Assembly (NCBI RefSeq): GCF_001667735.1
Contig: NZ_LZJN01000160.1
Coordinates: 49,391-113,390 of the forward strand
DNA: 64,000 bases
From: Mycobacterium sp. E183
GTDB lineage: Bacteria > Actinomycetota > Actinomycetes > Mycobacteriales > Mycobacteriaceae
Direction of reading: 5' to 3'
The notes below the pieces were generated by a model. It ran no database searches, was not told the DNA's origin, and saw nothing but the letters and a program-made list of their open reading frames with translations. A program made the translations under genes and the position numbers. This document shows positions 45,831 through 54,351 of the stretch, one piece after another; the stretch's first letter is position 1; each line of letters begins with the position of its first letter.

Positions 45831-45854
45831 GGTGAGCCGGCGGGATGGCTCACC
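45831..45854. terminator. Hairpin between the hypothetical gene and the thiolase gene
   Basis: GGTGAGCC (45831-45838) pairs with GGCTCACC (45847-45854) around an 8-bp loop. It may be a terminator for the gene ending at 45783. The arms also contain the half-site GGGTGA, so a degenerate operator for the thiolase gene is an alternative. Confidence 0.4.
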
Positions 45855-45902
45855 TCACCCACACGAGGCCTTGCGGACCCGATGCATTCGAAAAGTACGA
45901 CG

Positions 45903-47144
45903 ATGACTGAGGCCTATGTGTTGGGGGGTGTACGGACCCCGTTCACCCGCTATGGCGGCACGCTGTCGGGTATTCGGGCCGACGACCTGCTGGGCATGAC
46001 GATGAAGGGCGCGTGTGACCGGCTGGGTGTGCCGCTCGATGCCGTCGAGGACATCGTGGCGGGGTGCGTGAACCCGGCTCACGAGGGCATGGGCGACATC
46101 GCCCGCTGGGCGGCGTTGGCCGCGGGGTTTCCTGACACCGCGGCCGGGGCCACCGTGAACAGATTTTGCGGATCATCGCTCAGCGCGGCGGTGACGATCA
46201 GCCATGCGATCAAGGCCGGCGACCTCGGGCTAGGTATCGCCTGTGGCGTCGAGTCGATGTCGCGGTCGGGGTGGGCGTTGATGAAGGGCGAAGCCGCGTT
46301 CAGCCCCCGAGGTCCGGTTGTCATGCTCGACACCATGTGGAGCGGTGCTGGAGGACCGCCCAATGCGGTACTACTGGCCCGCAACGCTTACATCAGCATG
46401 ATCGAGACCGCGCAAAATGTCGCCGACCGCTACTCGCTGAACCGCGAGGAGATCGACGCCTTTGCGCTGCGATCCCAGCGACGCGCCAAGGCCGCTCGTG
46501 ATCGAGGTCGACTGGCCAAAGAGATTATGACCGTGACGATCCCAGCGACAAAGAAGGCGCCCGCCCGCCTAGCAGAACATGACGAGTTCATCCGCGATGA
46601 CACCACCGCTGAGGTGCTGGCGGCTTTACCGGCCCAGCCCGGAACGACTCAAATGACCGCGGCCAACTCCTCGCCTTTGAGTGATGGCGCCAGTGCCGTC
46701 GTCATCGCTTCCGGAGAGCGAGCCAGCGAACTCGGCATCGAGCCGTTAGCCCGAGTGATATCGAGCGCGGTCTATGGCATCGATCCCCTCATTATGGGGG
46801 TGGCCCCCGCATGGGCGATTCCGGCCGCGATCCGCCGGGCCGGGCTTGTCCCCGAGCAGATCGACGTGTGGGAGGTGCATGAGGCGTTCAGCGCCCAGGC
46901 ACTCGGCGTGTTGCGGGAATTACCAAACCAGCTGGACGGTTTCGTGGTTCCCGATGACAAGCTGACACCCAATGGTGGCGCGGTGGCGATCGGACACCCC
47001 TTCGGGGCTACCGGAGCTCGCTATCTGCTGACGTTGGCGATCGAATTGGCTGAAAGAGGCGCCCGTTACGGGGTGATTGGGGTCTGCATTGGCTCGGGCC
47101 AGGGAGTAGCGGTGGTCTTGGAAAGCGTTGCCGCCGCGGAGTAA
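45903..47144 (+). CDS. Thiolase (acetyl-CoA acetyltransferase family)
   Basis: 413 residues from ATG 45903; ATG 45882 would add 7. Active cysteine in NRFCGSSLSAA, histidine in GGAVAIGHPFGATGAR, second cysteine in VCIGSGQG and WEVHEAFSAQ are all present. It condenses or cleaves acyl-CoA. The usual degradative or biosynthetic role cannot be decided; it lacks a partner hydroxyacyl-CoA dehydrogenase nearby. It is the only lipid-metabolism gene in this part of the block. Confidence 0.9.
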   Translation: MTEAYVLGGVRTPFTRYGGTLSGIRADDLLGMTMKGACDRLGVPLDAVEDIVAGCVNPAHEGMGDIARWAALAAGFPDTAAGATVNRFCGSSLSAAVTISHAIKAGDLGLGIACGVESMSRSGWALMKGEAAFSPRGPVVMLDTMWSGAGGPPNAVLLARNAYISMIETAQNVADRYSLNREEIDAFALRSQRRAKAARDRGRLAKEIMTVTIPATKKAPARLAEHDEFIRDDTTAEVLAALPAQPGTTQMTAANSSPLSDGASAVVIASGERASELGIEPLARVISSAVYGIDPLIMGVAPAWAIPAAIRRAGLVPEQIDVWEVHEAFSAQALGVLRELPNQLDGFVVPDDKLTPNGGAVAIGHPFGATGARYLLTLAIELAERGARYGVIGVCIGSGQGVAVVLESVAAAE

Positions 47145-47594
47145 CAACGCGCGAACGACCGAACGGCCGCGCCCGGCGGTCACCCTCACCCGGGTGAATC
47201 GGTGACGAGGGCGATGACATCTCGCCCGGCTCGGCGACACTCTGGTCGATAAAGAGTTGCGGATGCTTCTACGCAGGTCGCGGCTCTCGGGCAAGCCGCC
47301 GTGTCTCACCGATGGTTCGCATTGACACCGCGGGCCAAACCGCAAGCAAGTCGGACGAACTAGAAGGGCCACTAACCGGTGAACCCCAGAACGGCACTGC
47401 GACTTTGCGATAGAGCGTTGCCGCGCCATCGTCTCACCAGTCGGGTCGCGCGCAATGTCATCGCCATCGAACATTTCGTGGCGGTCCCAGCCGATTGAGT
47501 GGGACGAACAGCCGAGTCGGATGCCGATGTGCCTGCGAAGGTTTCGGCGCCGGCGACCGACGATCTACTTATCACCCAAGGAAGGCACCTCGCG
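47145..47594. other. 450-bp intergenic region upstream of the dihydrolipoamide dehydrogenase-like gene
   Basis: Contains element S9 and otherwise no convincing gene; the frame of the downstream gene is open back to 47499 but lacks coding character there. Confidence 0.5.
47186..47227 (+). promoter_or_regulatory. Composite palindromic element S9
   Basis: TCACCCGGGTGA (47186-47197), 11-bp spacer, GGGCGA-N7-TCGCCC. The only downstream gene is the disulfide reductase at 47595, about 370 bp away, the largest distance of the set. Confidence 0.8.
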
Positions 47595-49004
47595 ATGAGT
47601 GCACCAGTACCCCCGGAATATGACCTGGTGGTCGTCGGCGCCGGCTCGGGCGGATACGTCGCTGGCATCCGCGCAGCCCAACTCGGCTTGGCCGTCGCCA
47701 TCATCGAAGAACGCTACTGGGGCGGGGTCTGCCTCAACACCGGCTGCGTGCCGTCAAAAGCCTTGCTGCGCAACGCCGAGATCGCCTCCATCCTGAAGCA
47801 CCAGGCAGACGAGTTCGGCATCCGCGGCAACATCCACCTCGACTACGCCCGTGCCGTGTCACGCAGCCGCGAAGTCGCCGACGCCCGGGTGCGTGGCGTG
47901 CACTTCCTCATGCGCAAAAACAAGATCACCGAAATCGACGGGCGGGGCCGCTTCACCGGAGCCCACACACTCGACGTCGAGCTGCGTGACGGCGGCACCA
48001 GCACCCTCCGCTTTGACAACGCCATCATCGCCACTGGCTCACGAGTGCGGACGCTGCCCGGGACCACCCTGAGCGAGAACATCGTGACCTACGAACAGCA
48101 GATCCTCGATGCGACGACACCCGAGTCCATCATCATCATCGGCGCCGGCGGAATCGGCATGGAATTCGCCTACATCCTCGACAGCTACGGCGTCGACGTC
48201 CAAATTCTCGAGTACGCTGACCGCGCACTCCCCAACGAAGACACCGACGTCTCCAAGGAACTGACCCGCCAGTACCGACGCCGCGGCATCCCCATCCACA
48301 CCAATACCCGAGTGGACGCGGTGATCGACCAAGGCGACCGCGTCACCGTCACCCACACCGACGGCAGCGGCCACACCACCTCAGTCGACGCCGCCCGCGC
48401 GTTCATCTGCATCGGATTCTGCCCCAACGTCGAGAACCTCGGCCTCGACAGGCTCGGCGTGCACCTCACGACGAGCGGGGCAATCGACATCGACGACTAC
48501 ATGCGCACCTCGGCTCCCCACATCTTCGCGATCGGCGACGTCACCGCCAAAGTTCAACTGGCCCATGTCGCTTCGGCCCAGGGAATCGTCGCCGCCGAGA
48601 CCATCGCCGGCGCGCCGACCATGCCCTTGGACTACCGCATGATGCCACGAGTGACGTTCTGCCAACCCCAAGTTGCCAGCTTCGGTTACACCGAAGACCA
48701 GGCCCGCGCCACCGGCCGCGATATTCGCGTCGCCACGTTTCCCATGCAGGCCAGCGCAAAGGCGCACGGCCTCGGCGAACGGGCGGGCTTCATCAAACTC
48801 ATCGCCGACGCCGCGCACGGCGAGCTACTCGGAGCCCACCTCGTCGGTGCCGAAGTCAGCGAGCTACTGCCCGAGCTCACCGCAGCCCAGCTCTGGGACC
48901 TGACCGCCACCGAGCTGGCCCGCAACGTGCACACCCATCCCACTCTGGGTGAGGGACTACAGGAGTGCTTCCATGCACTCACCGGACACGCCATCAACCT
49001 ATGA
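47595..49004 (+). CDS. Dihydrolipoamide dehydrogenase-like flavoprotein
   Basis: 469 residues from ATG 47595 (AAGGAAGG upstream). FAD motif GAGSGGYVAGIRAAQ, redox pair in GGVCLNTGCVPSKALL, NAD motif IIGAGGIGMEFAYIL, and the dimer-domain base in NVHTHPTLGEGLQE. All catalytic features of Lpd are kept. It may serve lipoamide, another disulfide or a metal/oxidant defence, as with E. coli RclA. It is coupled (ATGA) to a truncated thioredoxin-reductase frame downstream. Under element S9. Confidence 0.9.
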   Translation: MSAPVPPEYDLVVVGAGSGGYVAGIRAAQLGLAVAIIEERYWGGVCLNTGCVPSKALLRNAEIASILKHQADEFGIRGNIHLDYARAVSRSREVADARVRGVHFLMRKNKITEIDGRGRFTGAHTLDVELRDGGTSTLRFDNAIIATGSRVRTLPGTTLSENIVTYEQQILDATTPESIIIIGAGGIGMEFAYILDSYGVDVQILEYADRALPNEDTDVSKELTRQYRRRGIPIHTNTRVDAVIDQGDRVTVTHTDGSGHTTSVDAARAFICIGFCPNVENLGLDRLGVHLTTSGAIDIDDYMRTSAPHIFAIGDVTAKVQLAHVASAQGIVAAETIAGAPTMPLDYRMMPRVTFCQPQVASFGYTEDQARATGRDIRVATFPMQASAKAHGLGERAGFIKLIADAAHGELLGAHLVGAEVSELLPELTAAQLWDLTATELARNVHTHPTLGEGLQECFHALTGHAINL

Positions 49005-49330
49005 GGCCGACACCGAGTGACGCTCCCACGCCGCGCCGGCCCCGCGGACGACGAACGCCGGTCCGCTCCATCGAGCACCACCGATTGATGCGGGCCGCGG
49101 ACCGGCTTCGTGATGTCATCGTTGTCGGGTCAGGCCACGCCGGCTACACCGCGGCGATTTACGCCGCGCGCGCTGGGCTTGACACCCTCGTCGTGGAGGG
49201 CGTAACGCCCGGCGGTGCGCTGATGTCCGCCGGGTTGGTGGAGAACTATCCCGGGATCGGTCCGTCCGTGCGCAGACGCGCGCTGGTGGCTGCGATGCGC
49301 GACCAGGCATGGTCACACGTCGGCGCAGAT
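49001..49330 (+). pseudogene. Truncated thioredoxin reductase (N-terminal fragment)
   Basis: From ATG 49001, which overlaps the previous stop (ATGA), the frame gives the FAD-binding part of TrxB: DVIVVGSGHAGYTAAIYAAR, VEGVTPGGALMSAGLVENYPG and ALVAAMRDQAW. After about residue 100 similarity stops and the frame runs antisense to the DUF326 gene. The NADPH domain and redox CxxC are missing, so it cannot be active. Probably the remains of a deletion or recombination that joined the two operons. Confidence 0.7.
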
Positions 49331-49672
49331 GCGGCAGTGCTCATGATGCGCCGAGTGCAGATCACATTCGTCGCCGCAGGCCTTACACGTAACCGCGCAT
49401 GCCTCCAGCACCGCTTGGGTGACGGTTGCGTCGTATGCCGTGTAACGAGACAATACGCGGCTCGTAGTCACGCAGATGTCGGCGCAGTCAAGGTTTGTGC
49501 GAATGCATGTCGTGAGATGCGCGAGCCGCTCCTCGCTAAGGTCGGAGTCCGCGCACGCCGTGCAGGCTTGAGCGCACTCTATGCAGACTTCGATACATCT
49601 GATCAGTTTGGCGCTGTCGATATCACCAAGCGGCCCGGGATAGGTCGCCAGCATGCTGCTCACGGTGCTCAT
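49313..49672 (-). CDS. DUF326 Cys-rich four-helix-bundle protein (copper storage-like)
   Basis: 119 residues from ATG 49672, which has AGGAGG six bases upstream. Cysteines recur in CIEVCIECAQACTACADS, then CIRTNLDCADIC, then ACAVTCKACGDECDLHS and HHEHCRICADV. This is the DUF326 pattern of four-helix bundles that hold copper (Csp-like) in some bacteria. No signal peptide is visible. It overlaps the truncated trxB frame in antisense. Last gene of the RidA-DUF421-DUF326 unit behind S10. Confidence 0.85.
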   Translation of the reverse strand: MSTVSSMLATYPGPLGDIDSAKLIRCIEVCIECAQACTACADSDLSEERLAHLTTCIRTNLDCADICVTTSRVLSRYTAYDATVTQAVLEACAVTCKACGDECDLHSAHHEHCRICADV

Positions 49673-49793
49673 CGAATCCCTCCTCTTCATCTGTCCTGAA
49701 CTGTGTCCGTCCGCGACGTCGCCAGCGAAATACGCTGTAGTGAAAAGCGCTTCGATAGATCTCTCTTCATGAAGCCGGACGTAGCTCTCCGGT

Positions 49794-50297
49794 TCATCCG
49801 GCCGGTTTCCCCTTTACATCCGTCAACAAAATCGAGATTGCGCCCTTGGCTTCGAAGATCGCCAGGTGAATACGATCGGAGCTCTCGTGTCCGTGCTGTC
49901 GTAGCACAGCCTCGAGATCGGCAGTGGTCATTCCGCATCGACGAAGGTTGCGTCGGTCGACGTGTCCGTTGCGGATCAGCACTTTGAGAGGCGGATCGAT
50001 GACACGTCGAATCGCCGGAATGAAGCGCAATCTCGCTAGTACAGCGTGGGCGACGAGAAGACTGATGAGCGCCGAGGTTGCGGTCAGCCACGAGCTATCG
50101 CTGGCGGTTGCAGCCCGACCGACGATGGCTCCGGCCGCCACCGCAGCGATCCAGTCGAATGGCGCGAATTCGGCGAGGGTCCGGCGCTCCATGAAACGAA
50201 AGAGGATTGCAGCGGTGAGGAATAGCGCCGAGGCTTTGACGGCCGCATCGACCGCGCCGGGCGGGTCACCAATCAGGGAATGAAATATTCGGTCCAC
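49794..50297 (-). CDS. DUF421 (YetF-like) membrane protein
   Basis: 167 residues from GTG 50297, with GGAGG upstream. N-terminal membrane helices (AAVKASALFLTAAILFRF, WIAAVAAGAIVGRAA, TATSALISLLVAHAVLA) and a C-terminal soluble DUF421 domain (PPLKVLIRNGHVDRRNLRR, MTTADLEAVLRQHG, IHLAIFEAKGAISIL). DUF421 proteins resemble YetF/YdfS; function in redox or stress is not settled. It sits between RidA and the DUF326 gene. Confidence 0.85.
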   Translation of the reverse strand: MDRIFHSLIGDPPGAVDAAVKASALFLTAAILFRFMERRTLAEFAPFDWIAAVAAGAIVGRAATASDSSWLTATSALISLLVAHAVLARLRFIPAIRRVIDPPLKVLIRNGHVDRRNLRRCGMTTADLEAVLRQHGHESSDRIHLAIFEAKGAISILLTDVKGKPAG

Positions 50298-50331
50298 CCG
50301 TGCCTCCGACCTCGCGACTGAGTGCAGACGT

Positions 50332-50760
50332 CTACTTCCTGCCCGAGTCGACGATCGCGACGACCTCGATCTCGACACGCTGGCCGGGCAATGCGAGCGC
50401 CTCAACGCCTAGCGCGGTCCACAGCGGCATACTCGCGCCGAATCGCTTGCGGAACTGGTCCACCATCACCGCCATATGTTCAGTCCCAATGGAATCAGGG
50501 GTCGTGGGGACATGGTAGGAGTGGACGTTCACGACGTCGCGCCAGGTGGCGCCGGCCTCAGCGAGCGTCTTTTCAACGTTGTCGCACGCCCGGACTATCT
50601 CCTCCTCCAGGGGTGTGCCCGGCATGGCGAAGTCCGCGTCCCAGCCACCTTGGCCGGAGATCTCAATGCGATCACCGATGCGAAGAGCTTGGCGGTAGTG
50701 GTTTCGAGTGCGGGCTATCTCGCCGTACCCGGGGGTGTCGAAGAACTCGAGTTCAGCCAT
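50332..50760 (-). CDS. RidA-family protein (second of two)
   Basis: 142 residues from ATG 50760 with GGAG upstream. Features: IEISGQGGWDADFAMPGTPL, NVEKTLAEAGATWRDVVNVHSYH, MPLWTALGVEALALPGQRVEIEVVAIV. The arginine in GQRVEIE is at the position of the conserved RidA arginine. It probably removes reactive enamine/imine compounds. First gene of a unit with DUF421 and DUF326. Element S10 lies about 125 bp upstream. It is not close in sequence to the RidA at 23860, so the two are separate lineages. Confidence 0.87.
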   Translation of the reverse strand: MAELEFFDTPGYGEIARTRNHYRQALRIGDRIEISGQGGWDADFAMPGTPLEEEIVRACDNVEKTLAEAGATWRDVVNVHSYHVPTTPDSIGTEHMAVMVDQFRKRFGASMPLWTALGVEALALPGQRVEIEVVAIVDSGRK

Positions 50761-50884
50761 GCTTCGGCCTCTTCTCCTCGTCGATTGTTGCCGCCTAGGT
50801 CGTTGCGACCGATCTGCTTGCCCGAACAGGACCGTCGGTCCGGGGCCCACAAGCCGGATCCAACGACAACTATCCGTGGGCGTG

Positions 50885-50926
50885 GGGTGAGGTGTCCTCA
50901 TCCGGCTGGGTAATTCACCCGGATGG
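50885..50926 (-). promoter_or_regulatory. Composite palindromic element S10
   Basis: Degenerate copy: CCATCCGGGTGA (50915-50926), 11-bp spacer, GGATGA-N7-TCACCC (50885-50903), before the RidA gene at 50760. Confidence 0.7.
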
Positions 50927-51022
50927 AAACCGGCGCATGGCGTGTACGCCGCTGCAGTCGCCCCATCGCATCCACGATGTCGGCGGTACCCACGCGGCGG
51001 GCGAGTGCGTCGAGGGACCCCA

Positions 51023-51295
51023 TCAGGGGGCCGGGATCGGGACACGCCAAGACTGGGCACCGCGGAAGTCGAGCCACACTTCGGTGGGCGTTCGCACCAG
51101 GCGGGCAAGGATGTCTCCGCAGCATGGACAACGCACCACGATGCCGGGTCCGCGTTGATAGACGTGACATTCGGCGAAGGCCCTGGCGCAACCGCATTTC
51201 CCACAAGTCAACGTCGCGGTGGTGACGTCGAATCCCAGTACTTCTGCGAAGACGCCCGCGGCCGCGTTACCGTCGACGTGCGTTGGTTCGGTCAT
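51023..51295 (-). CDS. DUF6510-like zinc-ribbon protein
   Basis: 90 residues from ATG 51295. Two cysteine pairs, CGKCG and CPCCG, about 25 residues apart make a likely zinc ribbon. A short N-terminal part (DGNAAAGVFAEVLGFDVT) and a C-terminal strand (PTEVWLDFRGAQSWRV) frame it. It fits small actinobacterial proteins next to molybdopterin oxidoreductase genes (DUF6510). The start overlaps the stop of the reductase gene by one base, so it is translationally coupled. Confidence 0.8.
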   Translation of the reverse strand: MTEPTHVDGNAAAGVFAEVLGFDVTTATLTCGKCGCARAFAECHVYQRGPGIVVRCPCCGDILARLVRTPTEVWLDFRGAQSWRVPIPAP

Positions 51296-52092
51296 CACTC
51301 CTCGCTTCCGGATTGGCTGCTCGGCCCGAACCGCTCGGTCCGGATCGCTGACGGTTGATGCCCCCGCTCGATCAGCATCGCGGTGACCGATTCTACGAAT
51401 CCCGTTGGACCGCAGACGTATACGCGTGTGCCGACGATGGACGCCCACTCGGATGCCATGTCGGCGATACGGACCCGCCCCGGCGGCCGAGTCGCCTCCG
51501 CTGGGGCCACGCGGGTGTAGACCAGCCCAACCTGCAGCCAGCCGCATTCGCGCTCGAGCCGGCTCAGCTCTTGGGCGTAGTACACGTCGCCGGGACTGCG
51601 CACCGAATAGACCAGCCGAAAGTCGGCGCTGCCCGCCACTACCCGCTGTCGAAGCATAGCCATCAACGGCACGATTCCCGATCCGCCGCCGATGAGCAGA
51701 ACCCGAGCGGCGTCGTCGTCAGGCTGCCAGACGAACCAGCCGCCGATGGGTCCTCGGAGTTCGACCTCGTCTCCGGCGACAAGCCCGACGAGGTAGGGTG
51801 AGACTTCCCCATCGGGAATCTGCTGCACGGTGAGCTCGATGCGCTCACCGTCGGGTGGTTTGCTCAGCGAATAGCTGCGTTGCGCGGTGTACCCGTCTGC
51901 GGCGGTCAGCTTGAGATCAATGTGCTGCCCCGCCAAGTGGCCGCCCCAGCCCGGCACGGTCAGCTCTATCGTGTGCGCAGACTCCGTCTCGGGCTCAGAG
52001 TCCACCACACGCGCGACTCGCCACCGTAACTTCGGTCTCAGGTGACCATCCACAACCGTCGTCAATCCCCGGCGTAGCGTTGTTCTTGCCAC
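51295..52092 (-). CDS. Ferredoxin-reductase-type FAD/NAD(P) oxidoreductase
   Basis: 265 residues from GTG 52092. Phthalate/ferredoxin-reductase fold: FAD motif QRSYSLSKPP, NAD motif LLIGGGSGIVPLMAML and the C-terminal VYVCGPTGFVESV. No iron-sulfur domain. The start is uncertain: TTG 52065 or a codon at 52053 is possible. It overlaps the molybdoenzyme gene by about 31 bp and is probably its electron donor. Confidence 0.85.
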   Translation of the reverse strand: MARTTLRRGLTTVVDGHLRPKLRWRVARVVDSEPETESAHTIELTVPGWGGHLAGQHIDLKLTAADGYTAQRSYSLSKPPDGERIELTVQQIPDGEVSPYLVGLVAGDEVELRGPIGGWFVWQPDDDAARVLLIGGGSGIVPLMAMLRQRVVAGSADFRLVYSVRSPGDVYYAQELSRLERECGWLQVGLVYTRVAPAEATRPPGRVRIADMASEWASIVGTRVYVCGPTGFVESVTAMLIERGHQPSAIRTERFGPSSQSGSEE

Positions 52093-52661
52093 GGGTCGCC
52101 GTAGTTGTGGTAGCCCAACCCCTCCCAGAATCCCGGTATGTCGCGGTCGCGCAGCTCGATGGATCTCACCCACTTCGCGGACTTCCAGAAGTACAGGTGC
52201 GGCACCAACAGTCGTGCCGGCCCGCCGTGCACCGCGCTAAGCGGTGCGCCCTGGTAGACATAGACGATCCAAGCCTTTCCACCGAGAAGGTCGCCCAACG
52301 GAAGATTGGTGGTGTATCCGCCGTAGGAACCGACCAGTGCGAATCTGGCGGTGGTGTCGATAGATTCGAAGAGCGTGTCCAGGGAGACGCCTTCCCACTC
52401 GGTATCCAGCTTGGACCAGGTGGTAACGCAGTGAATGTCCACGGTGAGCCGCTCACTGGGCAGGAGTTTGAGCTGGGCCCAGGTCCACGAGTGTTCAGCG
52501 CCGCGCTCGTCGCGAATGGTGAATCGCCAGTCATCAAGATCGATCCGCGGAGTGGGTCCTGCTTGCAGGACGGGGAAGTCCACGGTCAAATGCTGCCCGG
52601 GCGGGAGCTCACGCACCGACTCGCCGCGTCGTCCGCGAAAGCCCTTGTTGACGATGGTCAT
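52062..52661 (-). CDS. Sulfite oxidase-family molybdopterin oxidoreductase
   Basis: 199 residues. The Mo-ligand cysteine is in TVDIHCVTTWSKLD; further family motifs are VGSYGGYTTNLPL, GGKAWIVYVYQG, HGGPARLLVPHLYFWKSAKWV, given in parts, and a C-terminal FWEGLGYHNYGDPW. It is small, lacks the dimer domain of sulfite oxidase, and resembles YedY/MsrP catalytic domains. No Tat signal is seen, so it probably stays in the cytosol, unlike MsrP. It lies 29 bp after the NADH dehydrogenase gene. Confidence 0.88.
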   Translation of the reverse strand: MTIVNKGFRGRRGESVRELPPGQHLTVDFPVLQAGPTPRIDLDDWRFTIRDERGAEHSWTWAQLKLLPSERLTVDIHCVTTWSKLDTEWEGVSLDTLFESIDTTARFALVGSYGGYTTNLPLGDLLGGKAWIVYVYQGAPLSAVHGGPARLLVPHLYFWKSAKWVRSIELRDRDIPGFWEGLGYHNYGDPWQEQRYAGD

Positions 52662-52689
52662 TGGTGTTCACCACGCTGCTTGCTGAATG

Positions 52690-54057
52690 TCATTCCGCGC
52701 CGGCCGCCTTCGGTAGCTGGACGACTGCGCCGGCCGTGTATTCGGCGTCAGTGCCCGGATCGAATCCCATCGACAACACGGTGCGGGGGAAGAAGACATC
52801 GGTGAGGTACGCCAGCGCGACTGCCCAGCGGTTGACGAGCCGGGGAAGCGCATAAAGGTGGTAGGCGCGGGCGACAAACTTCGCGGCATAGCCCGATAGG
52901 TGGATGCCCAGTGGGTTGGCGACGGCGTAGCGTGGACCCAAGTCGACCACCATGCCCTGATCGCTGTGGCGGTAATCCTTCCGCACACCGTAGCCGAGGC
53001 TGGCGGCGACGTTGCGGGCCAACGTCTTACCTTGCCGACTCGCATGCTGGGCGGTGGGCGGGGCGATCTTGCCCGGCTGGGTAAGGTCCGGGACCGCGGC
53101 GGCGTCGCCCGCGGCAAAGACCTCGGGATGACCTGGTACCTGCAAGTCGGCCTGCACTTTCAGCCGGCCCCGTTCCGTCTCCAAGCCCAGTGTGGCGATC
53201 AGCGGTGACGGGGTCACGCCGGCCACCCACGCCACGGTGTAAGTGTCGATGCGTGAATCATCGCTGAGCACAACATGATCGGCGTGGACCTCCTTGATGG
53301 TCGTCCCCAGCCGCACGTCGACCCCGCGAGAGCGCAGCACACGCATCGCCGCGTCGCCGAGCTTCTGCCCCAGCTCGGGCATGACTCGGTCCGCCAAGTC
53401 GAGCAGCACAAACCGCACAGAGGCCCGATCGAAACCCATTTGCTTCGCCGCTGCGTCGGCGAGCGCGCGCAGCTGCGCCGTCAATTCGGAACCGGAATAC
53501 GACGCACCGACAACGACAATCGCGCGGCGCGCTGCGGCGCGTGCCTCGTTTTCGTCGACCTGAGCCAGTTCCAACTGCTCGATCACACGATCACGAAGAT
53601 ACAGCGCCTCGGCCGTCGACTTCAGACCGTGCGCGTATTTGGCCAAACCCGGCGTATCCAAAAGCCGGGTCACCGAGCCCGGTGTTAAGACCAGCCGATC
53701 CCACGACAGCGTCCCTCGCCGACCCTCCGGATCGGTGAACGACAGTAGACGCCGATCGAAGTCAACGCTATCGACCAATCCACGCACCGCCCGCACGCCC
53801 GTCAGCGTTCCGGCCAGCGGGACACAGACAAACCGGGGGTCCACCAGCCCACCGGCCACATCCGCCAGCAACGGCGTGTACTGCAGATAATCGACCGCCG
53901 AAACGATGGTCACCCTCACATCCGAGGCGCGCGCCTTATCAAGCCGTCGGGCCAGTCGCCGCGCGCACTCGAAACCGGCGAAGCCGCTGCCGACGATCAC
54001 AACCGAGGTGGTCGGTGGCGCCTTCTGCGGTTGACGGCGGGCCGAGACCGGCTTCAT
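52690..54057 (-). CDS. Type II NADH dehydrogenase-like flavoprotein
   Basis: 455 residues from ATG 54057 (GGAGAAG upstream). FAD motif VIVGSGFAGFECARRL, NAD motif IVVVGASYSGSELTAQL and FAAGDAAAVPDLTQPG are those of Ndh-2/FAD-dependent pyridine oxidoreductases. The C-terminal region (YAAKFVARAYHLYALPRLVNR, in parts) could bind the membrane, as in mycobacterial Ndh. It oxidises NADH and passes electrons to quinone. First gene of a four-gene unit with the molybdoenzyme, reductase and zinc-ribbon genes. Element S11 lies 140 bp upstream. Confidence 0.9.
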   Translation of the reverse strand: MKPVSARRQPQKAPPTTSVVIVGSGFAGFECARRLARRLDKARASDVRVTIVSAVDYLQYTPLLADVAGGLVDPRFVCVPLAGTLTGVRAVRGLVDSVDFDRRLLSFTDPEGRRGTLSWDRLVLTPGSVTRLLDTPGLAKYAHGLKSTAEALYLRDRVIEQLELAQVDENEARAAARRAIVVVGASYSGSELTAQLRALADAAAKQMGFDRASVRFVLLDLADRVMPELGQKLGDAAMRVLRSRGVDVRLGTTIKEVHADHVVLSDDSRIDTYTVAWVAGVTPSPLIATLGLETERGRLKVQADLQVPGHPEVFAAGDAAAVPDLTQPGKIAPPTAQHASRQGKTLARNVAASLGYGVRKDYRHSDQGMVVDLGPRYAVANPLGIHLSGYAAKFVARAYHLYALPRLVNRWAVALAYLTDVFFPRTVLSMGFDPGTDAEYTAGAVVQLPKAAGAE

Positions 54058-54196
54058 ATCTCTTCTCCTGTTTGGCATCTGGGTGGCGACGTGGTGTTGA
54101 CGATCGATCGCACGACGTTGTCGTGCTCCTCGGTGACCACGCGACTGCGGCGCGGTGGACAGCTGGGAGATATCCAGCACGAGCATCGCCCGACGC

Positions 54197-54238
54197 CGAC
54201 GATCTGTCATCACTCCTCAGGCCGATTCACCCGGGTGA
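54197..54238 (-). promoter_or_regulatory. Composite palindromic element S11
   Basis: TCACCCGGGTGA (54227-54238), 11-bp spacer, GAGTGATGACAGA; the outer half-site is degenerate. It precedes the four-gene unit starting at 54057. Confidence 0.8.
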
Positions 54239-54351
54239 TAATGCTCAATCCGCAATCCGGCTACACCGAATCGACTGCTCGTGCGGGCTGAGTGACGCGT
54301 GCTTCGAGGGAGTGCGAGCGGCGGACCTCGTCGAGCTGGTGAATTCGTGCA

